From NCBI GenBank assembly GCA_045538535.1, contig JAZSRN010000066.1, forward strand, positions 1-35,408: a DNA stretch of 35,408 nt, written 5' to 3'. The notes beneath the pieces were generated by a model. It was not told the DNA's origin. It ran no database searches and saw only the letters and a program-made list of their open reading frames with translations. Source of the DNA: RUG14219 sp045538535. GTDB taxonomy: Bacteria > Cyanobacteriota > Vampirovibrionia > Gastranaerophilales > Gastranaerophilaceae. This document shows, piece by piece, positions 22,895 through 30,657 of the stretch (the first letter of the stretch is position 1; every line of letters begins with the position of its first letter). A program made the position numbers and the translations under genes.

Positions 22895-25426
22895 TTATAA
22901 CTCTTGCATATTTTCGTCAAAGAATTTTGTTCTTGTTATTCCAAAGACTACTTCCGGAGCTATTAAATTCATAATAACATCACATCGGACTGCCGGAATC
23001 TCACTTCCTTGACCGGTTTTCAACACTATGAACAGATTTTCGTTTTCAAATCTATATGATTTTATTGACTTTTTAATATCTGTTTTTTTGAGAATACCTT
23101 TTTTGTTCTTCTTTTCGATAAAAATTTGTTCGCAAGATAGAACCTTTTCTGTATCATACTCTAAATTTTCAAAATCGTAAAGATGTTTTTTATTTTTTGA
23201 TAAAGAAACTTTATATTCCGCCCAAGCTGCTGTATTATCTATTGCTTTAAATTGTTGTCCGCGTTGTGTTATTTCAGTAATTTCTTTAATGATACATTCT
23301 TTAGGTAATACTTTTTCTAATCTATTTTTCAATTCAGGAGGTGTAATATTATCGAAAATATCTATATCAATCAATTCACAATCACTTTCGGCAAACAAAG
23401 GTAGCGCAACTCCCATAGAAATTTTCATTGTAGGGTTAAAACCTTGAGAAAATGCAACATCAAGATTTGAACGTTTTATAGCTTTAAAGAACGTGTTTTG
23501 CCAATCTAAATGTGAAAAATATTTCAAAATTCCGCTCTTGGTGAGTTTTATCCTAAATTTTTTGGCAAGTGAATTGTCACGAACTTTTGAATTTTTAGTT
23601 GCAGTTAGCGGATTATAGTCTGATGTGAATTTGTCATCATTTATTTTTTTAACATTAAGATTTTTGCAAACACCACAGTTGACGCATTTTTGTTGACAAG
23701 TCGGTTGCAAAATCATTTCTGAATGGTTTTGAATATTCATAGCTTGGTTATATTCGGATATAAACCAGGCTTTATTAATTCCGATATCTATAAAATCCCA
23801 AGGTAACGGTTTAGAGAGATTATATTGCGTTGAGGCAAGAGTTGCAAGATTTATCTCTAATTCCTCAGCAGTTCTTTGCCAAGTTTCAAGATTGAAATAT
23901 TCTCCCCACGCGTCTAAGTAACAACCTTTTTTGTAAAGTGCTTCTATGTATCGGTTTAATGCCAAATCGCCTCTTGTTAAAACCGCCTCTATTCTTGAAA
24001 CTTCTTGTTCGTGGTAGTTGATTTTTAATCCTTTAATGCTTTTGGTTTTATCTCGTAAATGATAGATATGTTCAGATACCTTTTTTAAATCCATTTGAGG
24101 ACACCATTGAAAAGGTGTAAAAGGTTTTGGTACAAATATCGAAAGTGTGCAAGTTATCTCCATTCCATGCGATAAATTTTTTTCTTTTTTTATTTGTTTG
24201 CATCGGAATTTCATTCTGTGCAAAAGTTCAGCCATTTTATCCATATCTTCGATTGTTTCAGTCGGAAGTCCGCAGATAAAGTAGAGTTTAACTTTTGACC
24301 AGCCGTTTTCATATAACGTTGTTATAACATCTAATATTTGTTCATCTGAAATGTTTTTTTTGATAACATCACGAAGTCTTTGGCTTCCGGCTTCGGGCGC
24401 AAGAGTCATCGTTGATTTGCGAACACTTTGGACTAAATTTGCAAGCTCAAGGTTAAAGCCGTCAATTCTTTGACTTGGCAAAGATACTGATATTTTTTTA
24501 TCGTCAAAGTCTTTCGCTAATTCTTTGATTACATCATTAATGTTTGTGTAGTCATTTGAGGATAGTGATAACAAAGAATATTCTTCATAACCAGTATTTC
24601 TGATAAGTTCTTTTGCTATTTTAACAATGTCATTTGCCGGTCTTTCTCTGTATGGTAAAGTTACGTGACCCGGTTGGCAAAATCGGCACATTCTTCCGCA
24701 ACCACGTCTGATTTCAACAACTGCTCTGTCATGTACAGATGATGAATAAGGTATCGGATATGATTTCAAGGCACTTTCATACGTCAATTGTGCAACTCTT
24801 TTTCTTACGCTTCCTCCGGTACATAAAGACCATCTTCCCGAGTTTTCGTCAGCACAAAGCGCTTTTATTCTTTCTTTGCGTGGTTGACCTTTTGTTTGGT
24901 TAAGTATTTCACAAATTTCAAGAATACTATCTTCTCCATCACCTATTGTAAAAACATCAATAAATTCAGCGATAGGCAAGGGGTTAAACGTACATGGTCC
25001 ACCGGCAATAATTATAGGGTCTTCATCACTTCTGTCTGCGTTTTTGTAGGGAATACCTGACATTTCAAGCATCTTTAAGACTGTAGGATATGACATTTCA
25101 TATTGGAGAGAAAATCCAACCGCATCAAAATCTTTGATAGGTTTTTTCGATTCTAACCCATACAAAATGTCTGGTTTAAAATCCGGTTCTGGTGCATAAA
25201 CTCTATCCGCCATAAAATTATTTTGTTTATTTATTTGTTCATATAAAACTCTTAACCCTAAATTGCTTATTCCAATTTCGTATTTATCTGGAAATGCAAG
25301 TGCAAAACGGATATCGGCCGAATCAAAATCTTTGTTGTATGATAAAAATTCCCCTCCAACATACTGATACGGTTTATTACATTTATGCAAACTTTCGTCA
25401 TAGTTCTCAAAAAATTGGCAAGACAT
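22895..25426 (-). CDS. Radical SAM protein, TIGR03960 type fused to DUF2344
   Basis: The 843-residue protein contains an N-terminal cobalamin-binding-like domain (about 35-190, KYEIGISNLGLRVLYEQIN), a radical SAM core with RRGCGRMCRFCQPG (about 233-246; CxxxCxxC) and SLPSQRIDGF, a further cysteine cluster CQQKCVNCGVCKN (about 579-591) that could hold a second Fe-S site, and a C-terminal domain (about 640-830, KLTKSGILKYFSHLDWQNTF) matching TIGR03936/DUF2344. Fusion of the two parts is known in several lineages. The reaction is not established; the constant pairing with RNase E suggests a role in RNA modification or ribosome maturation. The ATG is 4 nt after the stop of the preceding gene, whose end supplies a GGAGGA ribosome site. 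Confidence 0.88.
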   Translation of the reverse strand: MSCQFFENYDESLHKCNKPYQYVGGEFLSYNKDFDSADIRFALAFPDKYEIGISNLGLRVLYEQINKQNNFMADRVYAPEPDFKPDILYGLESKKPIKDFDAVGFSLQYEMSYPTVLKMLEMSGIPYKNADRSDEDPIIIAGGPCTFNPLPIAEFIDVFTIGDGEDSILEICEILNQTKGQPRKERIKALCADENSGRWSLCTGGSVRKRVAQLTYESALKSYPIPYSSSVHDRAVVEIRRGCGRMCRFCQPGHVTLPYRERPANDIVKIAKELIRNTGYEEYSLLSLSSNDYTNINDVIKELAKDFDDKKISVSLPSQRIDGFNLELANLVQSVRKSTMTLAPEAGSQRLRDVIKKNISDEQILDVITTLYENGWSKVKLYFICGLPTETIEDMDKMAELLHRMKFRCKQIKKEKNLSHGMEITCTLSIFVPKPFTPFQWCPQMDLKKVSEHIYHLRDKTKSIKGLKINYHEQEVSRIEAVLTRGDLALNRYIEALYKKGCYLDAWGEYFNLETWQRTAEELEINLATLASTQYNLSKPLPWDFIDIGINKAWFISEYNQAMNIQNHSEMILQPTCQQKCVNCGVCKNLNVKKINDDKFTSDYNPLTATKNSKVRDNSLAKKFRIKLTKSGILKYFSHLDWQNTFFKAIKRSNLDVAFSQGFNPTMKISMGVALPLFAESDCELIDIDIFDNITPPELKNRLEKVLPKECIIKEITEITQRGQQFKAIDNTAAWAEYKVSLSKNKKHLYDFENLEYDTEKVLSCEQIFIEKKNKKGILKKTDIKKSIKSYRFENENLFIVLKTGQGSEIPAVRCDVIMNLIAPEVVFGITRTKFFDENMQEL

Positions 25427-25429
25427 GAT

Positions 25430-25774
25430 TTATGCTAAATCCTCCGGAAAATATTTGTCAATCTCTATAATGGTACCATCAAGAGTATTTTCTTCGAATG
25501 ATTTAATAAATTTGAATAAATCTGCATTTGGAACGTCATAATTGTACAATACAGTTTCGTTATTAATAGTTCTCATTACTCGTACAATGTAATGGCAGCC
25601 TTGAGCATATTTCAAAAGATGTTCTTTATTGAATTTTTTGCCGTTAGAATCTTTATCAATGCGAACATAGTTAAACCCCGCATAAAATTTCACTTGCTCA
25701 TTTTCAACCGGAGGCAAATCTTTATTATGTCTTGAAAAAATGCTTGTAACTTTGCGATTTATATCGTCACTCAT
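25430..25774 (-). CDS. Orphan cytoplasmic protein, 114 residues
   Basis: The product starts MSDDINRKVTSIFSRHNKDL and has a mixed alpha/beta pattern (KFYAGFNYVRID, YIVRVMRTINNETVLYNYDV, GTIIEIDKYF) with no signal peptide or membrane helix. It heads the radical SAM-rne operon with a 3-nt gap before the next start, and AGAGAG precedes its ATG. A possible promoter (TTGGAC, 18 nt, TTAAAT at 25806-25835) lies upstream. I do not recognise a family. Confidence 0.7.
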   Translation of the reverse strand: MSDDINRKVTSIFSRHNKDLPPVENEQVKFYAGFNYVRIDKDSNGKKFNKEHLLKYAQGCHYIVRVMRTINNETVLYNYDVPNADLFKFIKSFEENTLDGTIIEIDKYFPEDLA

Positions 25775-25856
25775 AAAAATCTCTCTAAAATTTGGTACAC
25801 ATTTTATTTAACACTATTTTATGTGTTTTGTCCAAATGTTAAGAAATCTTTGTTAA

Positions 25857-26153
25857 CTATGCGTTTTCTTTCAAATATTCAATAATATCAAGAGCTAATT
25901 CTCTGCGTAAATCGTCCGGAGCTAAACGTAAATATTCCATGGCATGCGAAACTTTAACGTTTTTATCATACCAACGTCTTAATATATAATTGTATTGTTC
26001 TTCCAACGACATTTTAAAGTCTACGTCCTTGAGTTTGTCAATAACGTATTCTGCGCACACAATCTGTAGGCTTTCTTCTGCTTGTTCCCATTGCATCACA
26101 GCACAACTCACTGTCGGATCGATATCATACCATCTTTGTTTCGTATTATTCAT
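25857..26153 (-). CDS. RWYD-family orphan protein, copy B
   Basis: The 98-residue product begins MNNTKQRWYDIDPTVSCAVM, contains RRWYDKNVKVSHAMEYLRLA in its middle and ends DIIEYLKENA. The 99-residue neighbour directly upstream has the same RWY-D-DPTV, RWYDK and YLK..A blocks at the same spacing, so the two are tandem paralogs. Both are acidic and mostly helical, with no signal peptide. The start falls 7 nt after an extended -10 (TGATATCAT) with TTGACA upstream, suggesting a leaderless message separate from copy A. Function is unknown. Confidence 0.72.
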   Translation of the reverse strand: MNNTKQRWYDIDPTVSCAVMQWEQAEESLQIVCAEYVIDKLKDVDFKMSLEEQYNYILRRWYDKNVKVSHAMEYLRLAPDDLRRELALDIIEYLKENA

Positions 26154-26160
26154 GCTTATA

Positions 26161-26188
26161 ATGATATCATTTTTTAAAGTTCTGTCAA
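26161..26188 (-). promoter_or_regulatory. Promoter for leaderless RWYD copy B
   Basis: Minus-strand TTGACA (26188-26183), 16 nt, TATCAT (26166-26161), with TGA before the -10, then 7 nt to the ATG at 26153. The -35 is a perfect consensus. Confidence 0.6.
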
Positions 26189-26193
26189 TATCT

Positions 26194-26493
26194 TTAAGCT
26201 GCTGATTTTAAATAGTCCAAAATGCTTGTAGAAACAATTTTTTGTGATTTTAAAGGTAATGCTTTTAGATAATCAAACGATTTAGAAATTAACTCGTGCT
26301 TATCATACCAGCGATTTTTAGGGTGTACTTGTGCTTCACTTAATGCCAAAATGTTTTTAATAATGTAATCTTCGTGCATGTTGTCAATTTCTTGCAAAAT
26401 TAATCTTGCACAGTCCACTTGTTTTGGAAGTTCTTCCATTTCGATCATGCTAATTGCCATGTAAACTGTAGGATCGAGTTCATACCATCTCAT
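26194..26493 (-). CDS. RWYD-family orphan protein, copy A
   Basis: The start is set at MRWYELDPTVYMAISMIEME (26493) because GGAGGAAA precedes this ATG and the homology to copy B begins here; an in-frame start further upstream (26538) has no ribosome site. The 99-residue product has the second block NRWYDKHELISKSFDYLKAL and ends SILDYLKSAA. It shares the W-Y-D/E pattern, a central CA pair (DCARLI versus VCAEYV) and the terminal YLK..A helix with copy B. The two RWY blocks inside each protein suggest an internal repeat. I do not recognise a family. Confidence 0.72.
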   Translation of the reverse strand: MRWYELDPTVYMAISMIEMEELPKQVDCARLILQEIDNMHEDYIIKNILALSEAQVHPKNRWYDKHELISKSFDYLKALPLKSQKIVSTSILDYLKSAA

Positions 26494-26605
26494 CGTACTT
26501 TCCTCCGGCTTGTAAATCTGTAACTTATATAATCCCAATTAACTAATATTATATTACCCAAAATAATTAGATTTATAACATGATTGGTAAATGTTTGTAA
26601 TATTT

Positions 26606-26633
26606 TTGAAATTAATTAGGCTTTAGGTATAAT
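26606..26633 (+). promoter_or_regulatory. Promoter for leaderless secreted-protein gene
   Basis: TTGAAA (26606-26611), 16 nt, TATAAT (26628-26633), then 6 nt to the ATG at 26640. Confidence 0.65.
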
Positions 26634-26639
26634 TTAATT

Positions 26640-27797
26640 ATGAAGAAGATATTTTCAATAATTTTGGTTTGCATATTCATATTAGTTAATACATCTGTAG
26701 TAAATGCCGAAGTTATTAGGGGCTACGCTGAAAAAGTTGATACATATAAACAGATGGAAGAAGAGTTATTTACCGGCAAAGAAGAAAAACTTGATAAAAA
26801 CGATATAATAAATATGACTGTCTCACAAGTTTTAGATTCAAACTTAAGTATTGAAGGTGATGAGTTTTTTGCAGAAGTTACCGGCGATGTCATAGGTGAT
26901 AAAGGTATAATAATTCCAAAAGGTACAATTGCCCATGGTAAAATTATTGAAAAAACAGAAGCAAAACGCCTTGGTAGGCCGGCAAGTATTTCTTTAGATT
27001 TTGATTACTTAATTACACCTGATGGACGTGAAATTCCTATTGAAGGACGCATGTCAACCAAAATGCATCCAGTGGTTCAGACAGCTAAAATTGCGGCACA
27101 AGATGTAGGATATACTGTCGTCGGAGGTGCCGTAGGCGGTTTTATGGCGCTAAATTGGATGGGGATTGAGGCTGCGATTGCATCACAAGGGTATACTATT
27201 GCAGGTGGTGCTGCGGCCGGTGGTGTTATTGGTTTGGGCATGGCTTTAATGCGCAAAGGAAGCGATGTTTTAATAGCCCCTGGGGATGAAATTCGAATAA
27301 AAGTAAATAAATCAGTCACTCTTCCGGTTTACCGTACAGAAGCATTGATGCAACACGAACTTTTTTATCCGGGGCTGGAGGTTAATATAACATCTATAGA
27401 ACACGAAAAAGATCCTTTCGGAGAATTGAACACAATAACTTTAACGGTTTTGATTTCAAATATGTCTGACAAGGTTTTTTCAGGACTTGATATGGCGTTG
27501 GTAAATGATTACAATGCTGTATTTAGCCCGTCTGTATTTGGTGATACAAAAATTCTGTTTAAAAGGCTCAATCCCGGTGATAAAACTATTGGCAAAATTT
27601 CATTTGCAGTAGATAATATACACCGAAATTTTTGGTTAACATTTTATGATAAAAGAACAAAAAAACCGTTAGCTAAAATATCGGTTGATAATGCTTATAA
27701 AACGGTTTCAAAACGTGTAAAAAAACGTAATGATAAATTCCGACGTCAAAATACTGATTACAAAAAAGATGAAGTTGATTTATTTGACATTGAATAA
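26640..27797 (+). CDS. Exported protein with glycine-zipper segment, weakly TrbI/VirB10-like
   Basis: A signal peptide (MKKIFSIILVCIFILVNTSV, cleavage near VNA|EV at 23) sends this 385-residue protein across the inner membrane. Residues about 85-145 (GDKGIIIPKGTIAHGKIIEK, RPASISLDFDYLITPDGREI) resemble the beta-rich core of TrbI/VirB10 proteins; I rate this as weak similarity. Residues about 150-205 are glycine/alanine-rich with GxxxG spacing (VVGGAVGGFMAL, IAGGAAAGGVIGLGMAL), as in glycine-zipper membrane segments, followed by APGDEIRIKV. The rest is a beta-rich domain and a strongly basic tail (KRVKKRNDKFRRQ). No conjugation gene is adjacent, so an envelope-stability role is as likely. The gene is monocistronic and probably leaderless. 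Confidence 0.7.
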   Translation: MKKIFSIILVCIFILVNTSVVNAEVIRGYAEKVDTYKQMEEELFTGKEEKLDKNDIINMTVSQVLDSNLSIEGDEFFAEVTGDVIGDKGIIIPKGTIAHGKIIEKTEAKRLGRPASISLDFDYLITPDGREIPIEGRMSTKMHPVVQTAKIAAQDVGYTVVGGAVGGFMALNWMGIEAAIASQGYTIAGGAAAGGVIGLGMALMRKGSDVLIAPGDEIRIKVNKSVTLPVYRTEALMQHELFYPGLEVNITSIEHEKDPFGELNTITLTVLISNMSDKVFSGLDMALVNDYNAVFSPSVFGDTKILFKRLNPGDKTIGKISFAVDNIHRNFWLTFYDKRTKKPLAKISVDNAYKTVSKRVKKRNDKFRRQNTDYKKDEVDLFDIE

Positions 27798-27813
27798 TTT
27801 AATAAAAAAATGC

Positions 27814-27841
27814 TTGCAATTATTATTTTTTGTGTTACATT
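27814..27841 (+). promoter_or_regulatory. Promoter of the BlaI-like gene, possible self-operator
   Basis: TTGCAA (27814-27819), 16 nt, TACATT (27836-27841), with TGT before the -10. An imperfect inverted repeat, ACATT (27837-27841) to AATGT (27859-27863), spans the start site and contains TACA-like half-sites as in BlaI/MecI operators, so autoregulation is possible. Confidence 0.45.
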
Positions 27842-27879
27842 ATTAGTAGTATTTAGTAAATGTTAGAAAGTAGGAATTC

Positions 27880-28221
27880 ATGGTCTGTGGTAAATTAGAA
27901 ATTGATATTTTAAATGCATTTTGGAATATTTCTGCACTTGATGAAAATAAAAATATATCAATTCAAGATATAGTTGATTTTTTGAGCTCTCAAGGAGTTG
28001 AAAGAGCATATACGACAATTAAAACCGTAATGGATAGATTGGTTACAAAATCTATTTTAGTTCGTTACAAATCTGGTAAAAAATTCTTTTATAGTGCAAC
28101 TATGTCTAGAGAAGAAATGGCATTAATGGCAGTTAATGAGGTGTCATCGCAATTCTTTGGCGGCAACATGGTTTCAATGATTAGATTTATTGAATCAAAA
28201 TGTGTGTCTGATTTGGTTTAA
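27880..28221 (+). CDS. BlaI/MecI-like winged-helix repressor
   Basis: The 113-residue protein follows the BlaI/CopY DNA-binding domain: KLEIDILNAFWNISAL (family LE..IM..lW), the recognition helix region RAYTTIKTVMDRLVTKSILV (family aYtTv.t.l.rL..Kg.l), then RYKSGKKFFYSATMSREEMA (family r...gr.y.Y.p.vsreE) and a dimerisation tail (about 90-113). In classical systems the sensor protease BlaR1/MecR1 is adjacent; none is here, so this is an orphan regulator whose signal is unknown. Its ribosome site is GTAGGA. The 123-residue gene 6 nt downstream is probably co-transcribed. Confidence 0.82.
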   Translation: MVCGKLEIDILNAFWNISALDENKNISIQDIVDFLSSQGVERAYTTIKTVMDRLVTKSILVRYKSGKKFFYSATMSREEMALMAVNEVSSQFFGGNMVSMIRFIESKCVSDLV

Positions 28222-28227
28222 TTTTTT

Positions 28228-28599
28228 ATGAAATATATTTTTAAAGAAAGTCGAGCCAGAGTTGCAAGTCTTGTCAGATTTGTTCTTATTGGTGAACTGT
28301 GTGTTAGAGAGGCTATATTGAAATTCCCGCCGGATACTGAAGATGCAAGTATTGATGCAGCTTATCATGCGCTTGTTCATTATGAGGCGGATGAAGATTT
28401 GCGCAAACGAGATTTATTATATAAAGAAGAACAAGACGATTATTTGGAAATGATTGCAAATACACTCGAAAAAGGTGACGATTTACCCCAAAATATTATC
28501 GCAGCATATAAAAAATACTACACTGAAACTTCAATCCCGCACGAAAAATCAAAATCCGGCATTTTAAAAAGTTTTTTGCGCTATTTGAATATTTCGTAA
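28228..28599 (+). CDS. Orphan helical protein, 123 residues, next to BlaI-like repressor
   Basis: The product begins MKYIFKESRARVASLVRFVL and is mostly alpha-helical and acidic in the middle (YEADEDLRKRDLLYKEEQDD), ending in a basic segment (GILKSFLRYLNIS). No signal peptide or convincing membrane helix is seen. It lies 6 nt after the repressor stop without a clear ribosome site, so translation is probably coupled. Its position suggests it is controlled by the repressor. I do not recognise a family. Confidence 0.65.
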   Translation: MKYIFKESRARVASLVRFVLIGELCVREAILKFPPDTEDASIDAAYHALVHYEADEDLRKRDLLYKEEQDDYLEMIANTLEKGDDLPQNIIAAYKKYYTETSIPHEKSKSGILKSFLRYLNIS

Positions 28600-28603
28600 A
28601 ATA

Positions 28604-28631
28604 TTGCCTCTTTTCGTTCGTTGTGTATAAT
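28604..28631 (+). promoter_or_regulatory. Promoter for leaderless radA
   Basis: TTGCCT (28604-28609), 16 nt, TATAAT (28626-28631), then 7 nt to the ATG at 28639. It decides the start: an in-frame TTG at 28621 lies upstream of the -10 and cannot be in the message. Confidence 0.65.
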
Positions 28632-28638
28632 ATTTTAT

Positions 28639-30012
28639 ATGGCAAAAGTAAAATCAAAATGGATATGTCAAAATTGTGGTTATGAAACCGCGGGGTATCT
28701 CGGGAAATGTCCCGAATGTTCGTCTTGGGGTAGTTTAGTTGAGGAAGTTCAAACAACCGGTCAAAATAAAATTGCGCAAGAGTTTTTGAATACAGAAAAG
28801 CCCGCACTTTTAAAAGATATTGAACTTGATGATAAAGTTCGCATAAAAACAGAAATTTCGGAATTAGATCGAGTTTTGGGTGGGGGGTTTATTCAAGGTT
28901 CGCTTGTTCTTTTGGCGGGTGATCCCGGTATTGGTAAATCAACGATTACCCTTCAAACTTGTGGCAAAGTTTGTGATGCTAACAAAAAAGTTTTGTATAT
29001 TTCAGCTGAAGAAAGTGCTCAACAAATAAAATTGCGCGCAGACAGATTGGGTATAAATTCGGATTTCTTATATATTTATCCGCAAACAAATTTGGAAAAT
29101 ATTAAAAAACAAATTGATGATATAAAACCGGAATTTGTTGTTGTTGACAGTATACAAGCTGTGTATTCTAATAACGTAGAGAGTTCTGCGGGTAGTGTTT
29201 CTCAAATCAGAGAGTGTTGCAATATATTGATGCACATTGCTAAATCTAAGGGGATTACTACGGTTGTTATCGGTCACGTTACAAAAGAAGGTAATATTGC
29301 AGGCCCAAAAATCCTTGAGCACATGGTTGATACGGTTATTTATTTTGAAGGGGATAAGTACAAGTCCTTTAGAATTTTACGTTCAATAAAAAATAGATTT
29401 GGTAACACTTCCGAAGTTGGAATTTTTGAAATGTGCGAAAGTGGTCTTTCTCCGGTTACTAATCCAAATGAATTGTTTTTAAACGAACGCTCGCACGTGT
29501 CAGTCCCGGGTAGTGCAATAATTGTTACAAATGAAGGTACACGACCGTTGTTAGTTGAAATCCAAGCGCTTGTGGGTACTTCGCCATATCCTTCACCAAG
29601 ACGCGTTGCAAATGGTCTTGATACAAGTAGAATGCTACAAATTTTGGCCGTTCTTGAAAAAAGAGTTGGATTAAATTTGTCAAAACAAGATGTTTATGTA
29701 AACGTGACCGGTGGGATTGATGTAGACGAACCTAGTGCCGATTTAGGAATTGCAATGGCAATTGCGACTTGCGCAAGAGATGTTGTTGTTGATTCAAGTA
29801 CTGTTATAATTGGTGAAATCGGATTGTCTGGAGAAATTCATCCGGTAAATAATATTGAAAAACGCTTAAACGAAGCGGTTGCATTAGGTTTTAAAAAGGC
29901 CATTGTCCCTTATGTAACCAATTTCGAATATAAAAATTCTAAAATTGAAATTATCCAAGTTAAAAGATTGATAGATGCAATTACGGCTTGTATATCTAAG
30001 CCTGTTTCGTAG
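28639..30012 (+). CDS. radA: DNA repair protein RadA
   Basis: RadA (Sms) is a DnaB-like ATPase that drives branch migration in recombinational repair. The start MAKVKSKWICQNCGYE is set by the promoter and by the family's usual N-terminus. Visible are the C4 zinc finger (CQNC and CPEC, residues about 11-30), Walker A GDPGIGKST (about 93-101), VVVDSIQAVYS (Walker B, about 170), the RadA-specific KNRFG motif (about 250-254) and a C-terminal Lon-protease-like domain (about 290-457, VNVTGGIDVDEPSADLGIAM) without the catalytic Ser. The 457-residue length is normal. The 3' end overlaps the convergent 111-residue gene by 17 nt. Confidence 0.96.
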   Translation: MAKVKSKWICQNCGYETAGYLGKCPECSSWGSLVEEVQTTGQNKIAQEFLNTEKPALLKDIELDDKVRIKTEISELDRVLGGGFIQGSLVLLAGDPGIGKSTITLQTCGKVCDANKKVLYISAEESAQQIKLRADRLGINSDFLYIYPQTNLENIKKQIDDIKPEFVVVDSIQAVYSNNVESSAGSVSQIRECCNILMHIAKSKGITTVVIGHVTKEGNIAGPKILEHMVDTVIYFEGDKYKSFRILRSIKNRFGNTSEVGIFEMCESGLSPVTNPNELFLNERSHVSVPGSAIIVTNEGTRPLLVEIQALVGTSPYPSPRRVANGLDTSRMLQILAVLEKRVGLNLSKQDVYVNVTGGIDVDEPSADLGIAMAIATCARDVVVDSSTVIIGEIGLSGEIHPVNNIEKRLNEAVALGFKKAIVPYVTNFEYKNSKIEIIQVKRLIDAITACISKPVS

Positions 30013-30331
30013 TTGCAACACCTTTTGCATCTCTTATTATGTATGGTCGAACAAATGACCATGTTCCATACATTGATGCCAAAAGACCCGCAGCCATTGT
30101 CCCTTTGAATAATTTTGGGTATTTTGTTTTGTTTATTAATCCGGCAAGAGTAACAAGGGTTGTACCGCTCATTATGCCTAGGTAACCCTTAAAAATTGTG
30201 CGCGGAACTAAAATCGTATCTGTCATATCTGCAGAATTTTTTACATTTTCGTGAAATTTTTCCAAAATCCCTATTTTATGATTTTGTTGCGTTGCAGTAA
30301 AATGTACTTGCGCTATAGCTGTAATTTTCAT
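29996..30331 (-). CDS. Small membrane-associated orphan protein, 111 residues
   Basis: Two moderately hydrophobic stretches (about 50-66, LGIMSGTTLVTLAGLIN; about 76-94, LFKGTMAAGLLASMYGTWSF) suggest two membrane helices after a polar N-terminus (MKITAIAQVHFTATQQNHKI). TTAGGG lies about 6 nt before the ATG. It follows the XRE regulator gene by 12 nt on the same strand and is probably in its operon. The last 17 nt overlap the end of radA on the other strand. The family is not recognised. Confidence 0.65.
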   Translation of the reverse strand: MKITAIAQVHFTATQQNHKIGILEKFHENVKNSADMTDTILVPRTIFKGYLGIMSGTTLVTLAGLINKTKYPKLFKGTMAAGLLASMYGTWSFVRPYIIRDAKGVATTKQA

Positions 30332-30343
30332 CTTTTTCCCTAA

Positions 30344-30547
30344 TTAGTCTGGGATATACTCAAATATATCCTGAATTTTACAGTCAAGAGCATAACACAA
30401 CTTGTTTATTGTTTCAAGTTCAATTGTTTTTGTTTTGTCATGATAAATTCTAAATACAGTCACGTGATTTAGACCGGCTATACGTGCAAGCTCAGCCATA
30501 TTCATTCTTCTTAAACCCATCATTATAGATAATTTATTTTTAATCAT
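30344..30547 (-). CDS. XRE-family helix-turn-helix regulator, 67 residues
   Basis: The protein is a minimal Cro/CI-type DNA-binding domain: MAELARIAGLNHVTVFRIYH forms the helix-turn-helix (about residues 17-36), followed by ELETINKLCYALDCKIQDIFEYIPD, the conserved C-terminal half of this domain (family l..iakaL.v....l). There is no sensory or dimerisation domain, as in small phage or toxin-antitoxin regulators. It diverges from the prepilin-like gene at 30658 (gap of 110 bp) and leads the 111-residue gene. It could control either or both; no operator was identified. The start is uncertain because no ribosome site is visible before this ATG. Confidence 0.82.
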   Translation of the reverse strand: MIKNKLSIMMGLRRMNMAELARIAGLNHVTVFRIYHDKTKTIELETINKLCYALDCKIQDIFEYIPD

Positions 30548-30595
30548 ATACCGAGTTTAACATTTAACTTTTGTTACGGTTATATATTTTATATA

Positions 30596-30624
30596 TTGCA
30601 AATAATATTATATGAACGTATAAT
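30596..30624 (+). promoter_or_regulatory. Promoter of prepilin-like copy 4
   Basis: TTGCAA (30596-30601), 17 nt, TATAAT (30619-30624). The leader of about 27 nt carries GGAGG at 30649-30653. Confidence 0.7.
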
Positions 30625-30657
30625 AATATTGTAATATCATTTAATATTGGAGGTTAT

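Noticed and set aside
28621..28638. Upstream TTG start for radA
   Set aside because: It lies within the TATAAT promoter region, and RadA proteins typically begin at the MAKVKSKW-type sequence.
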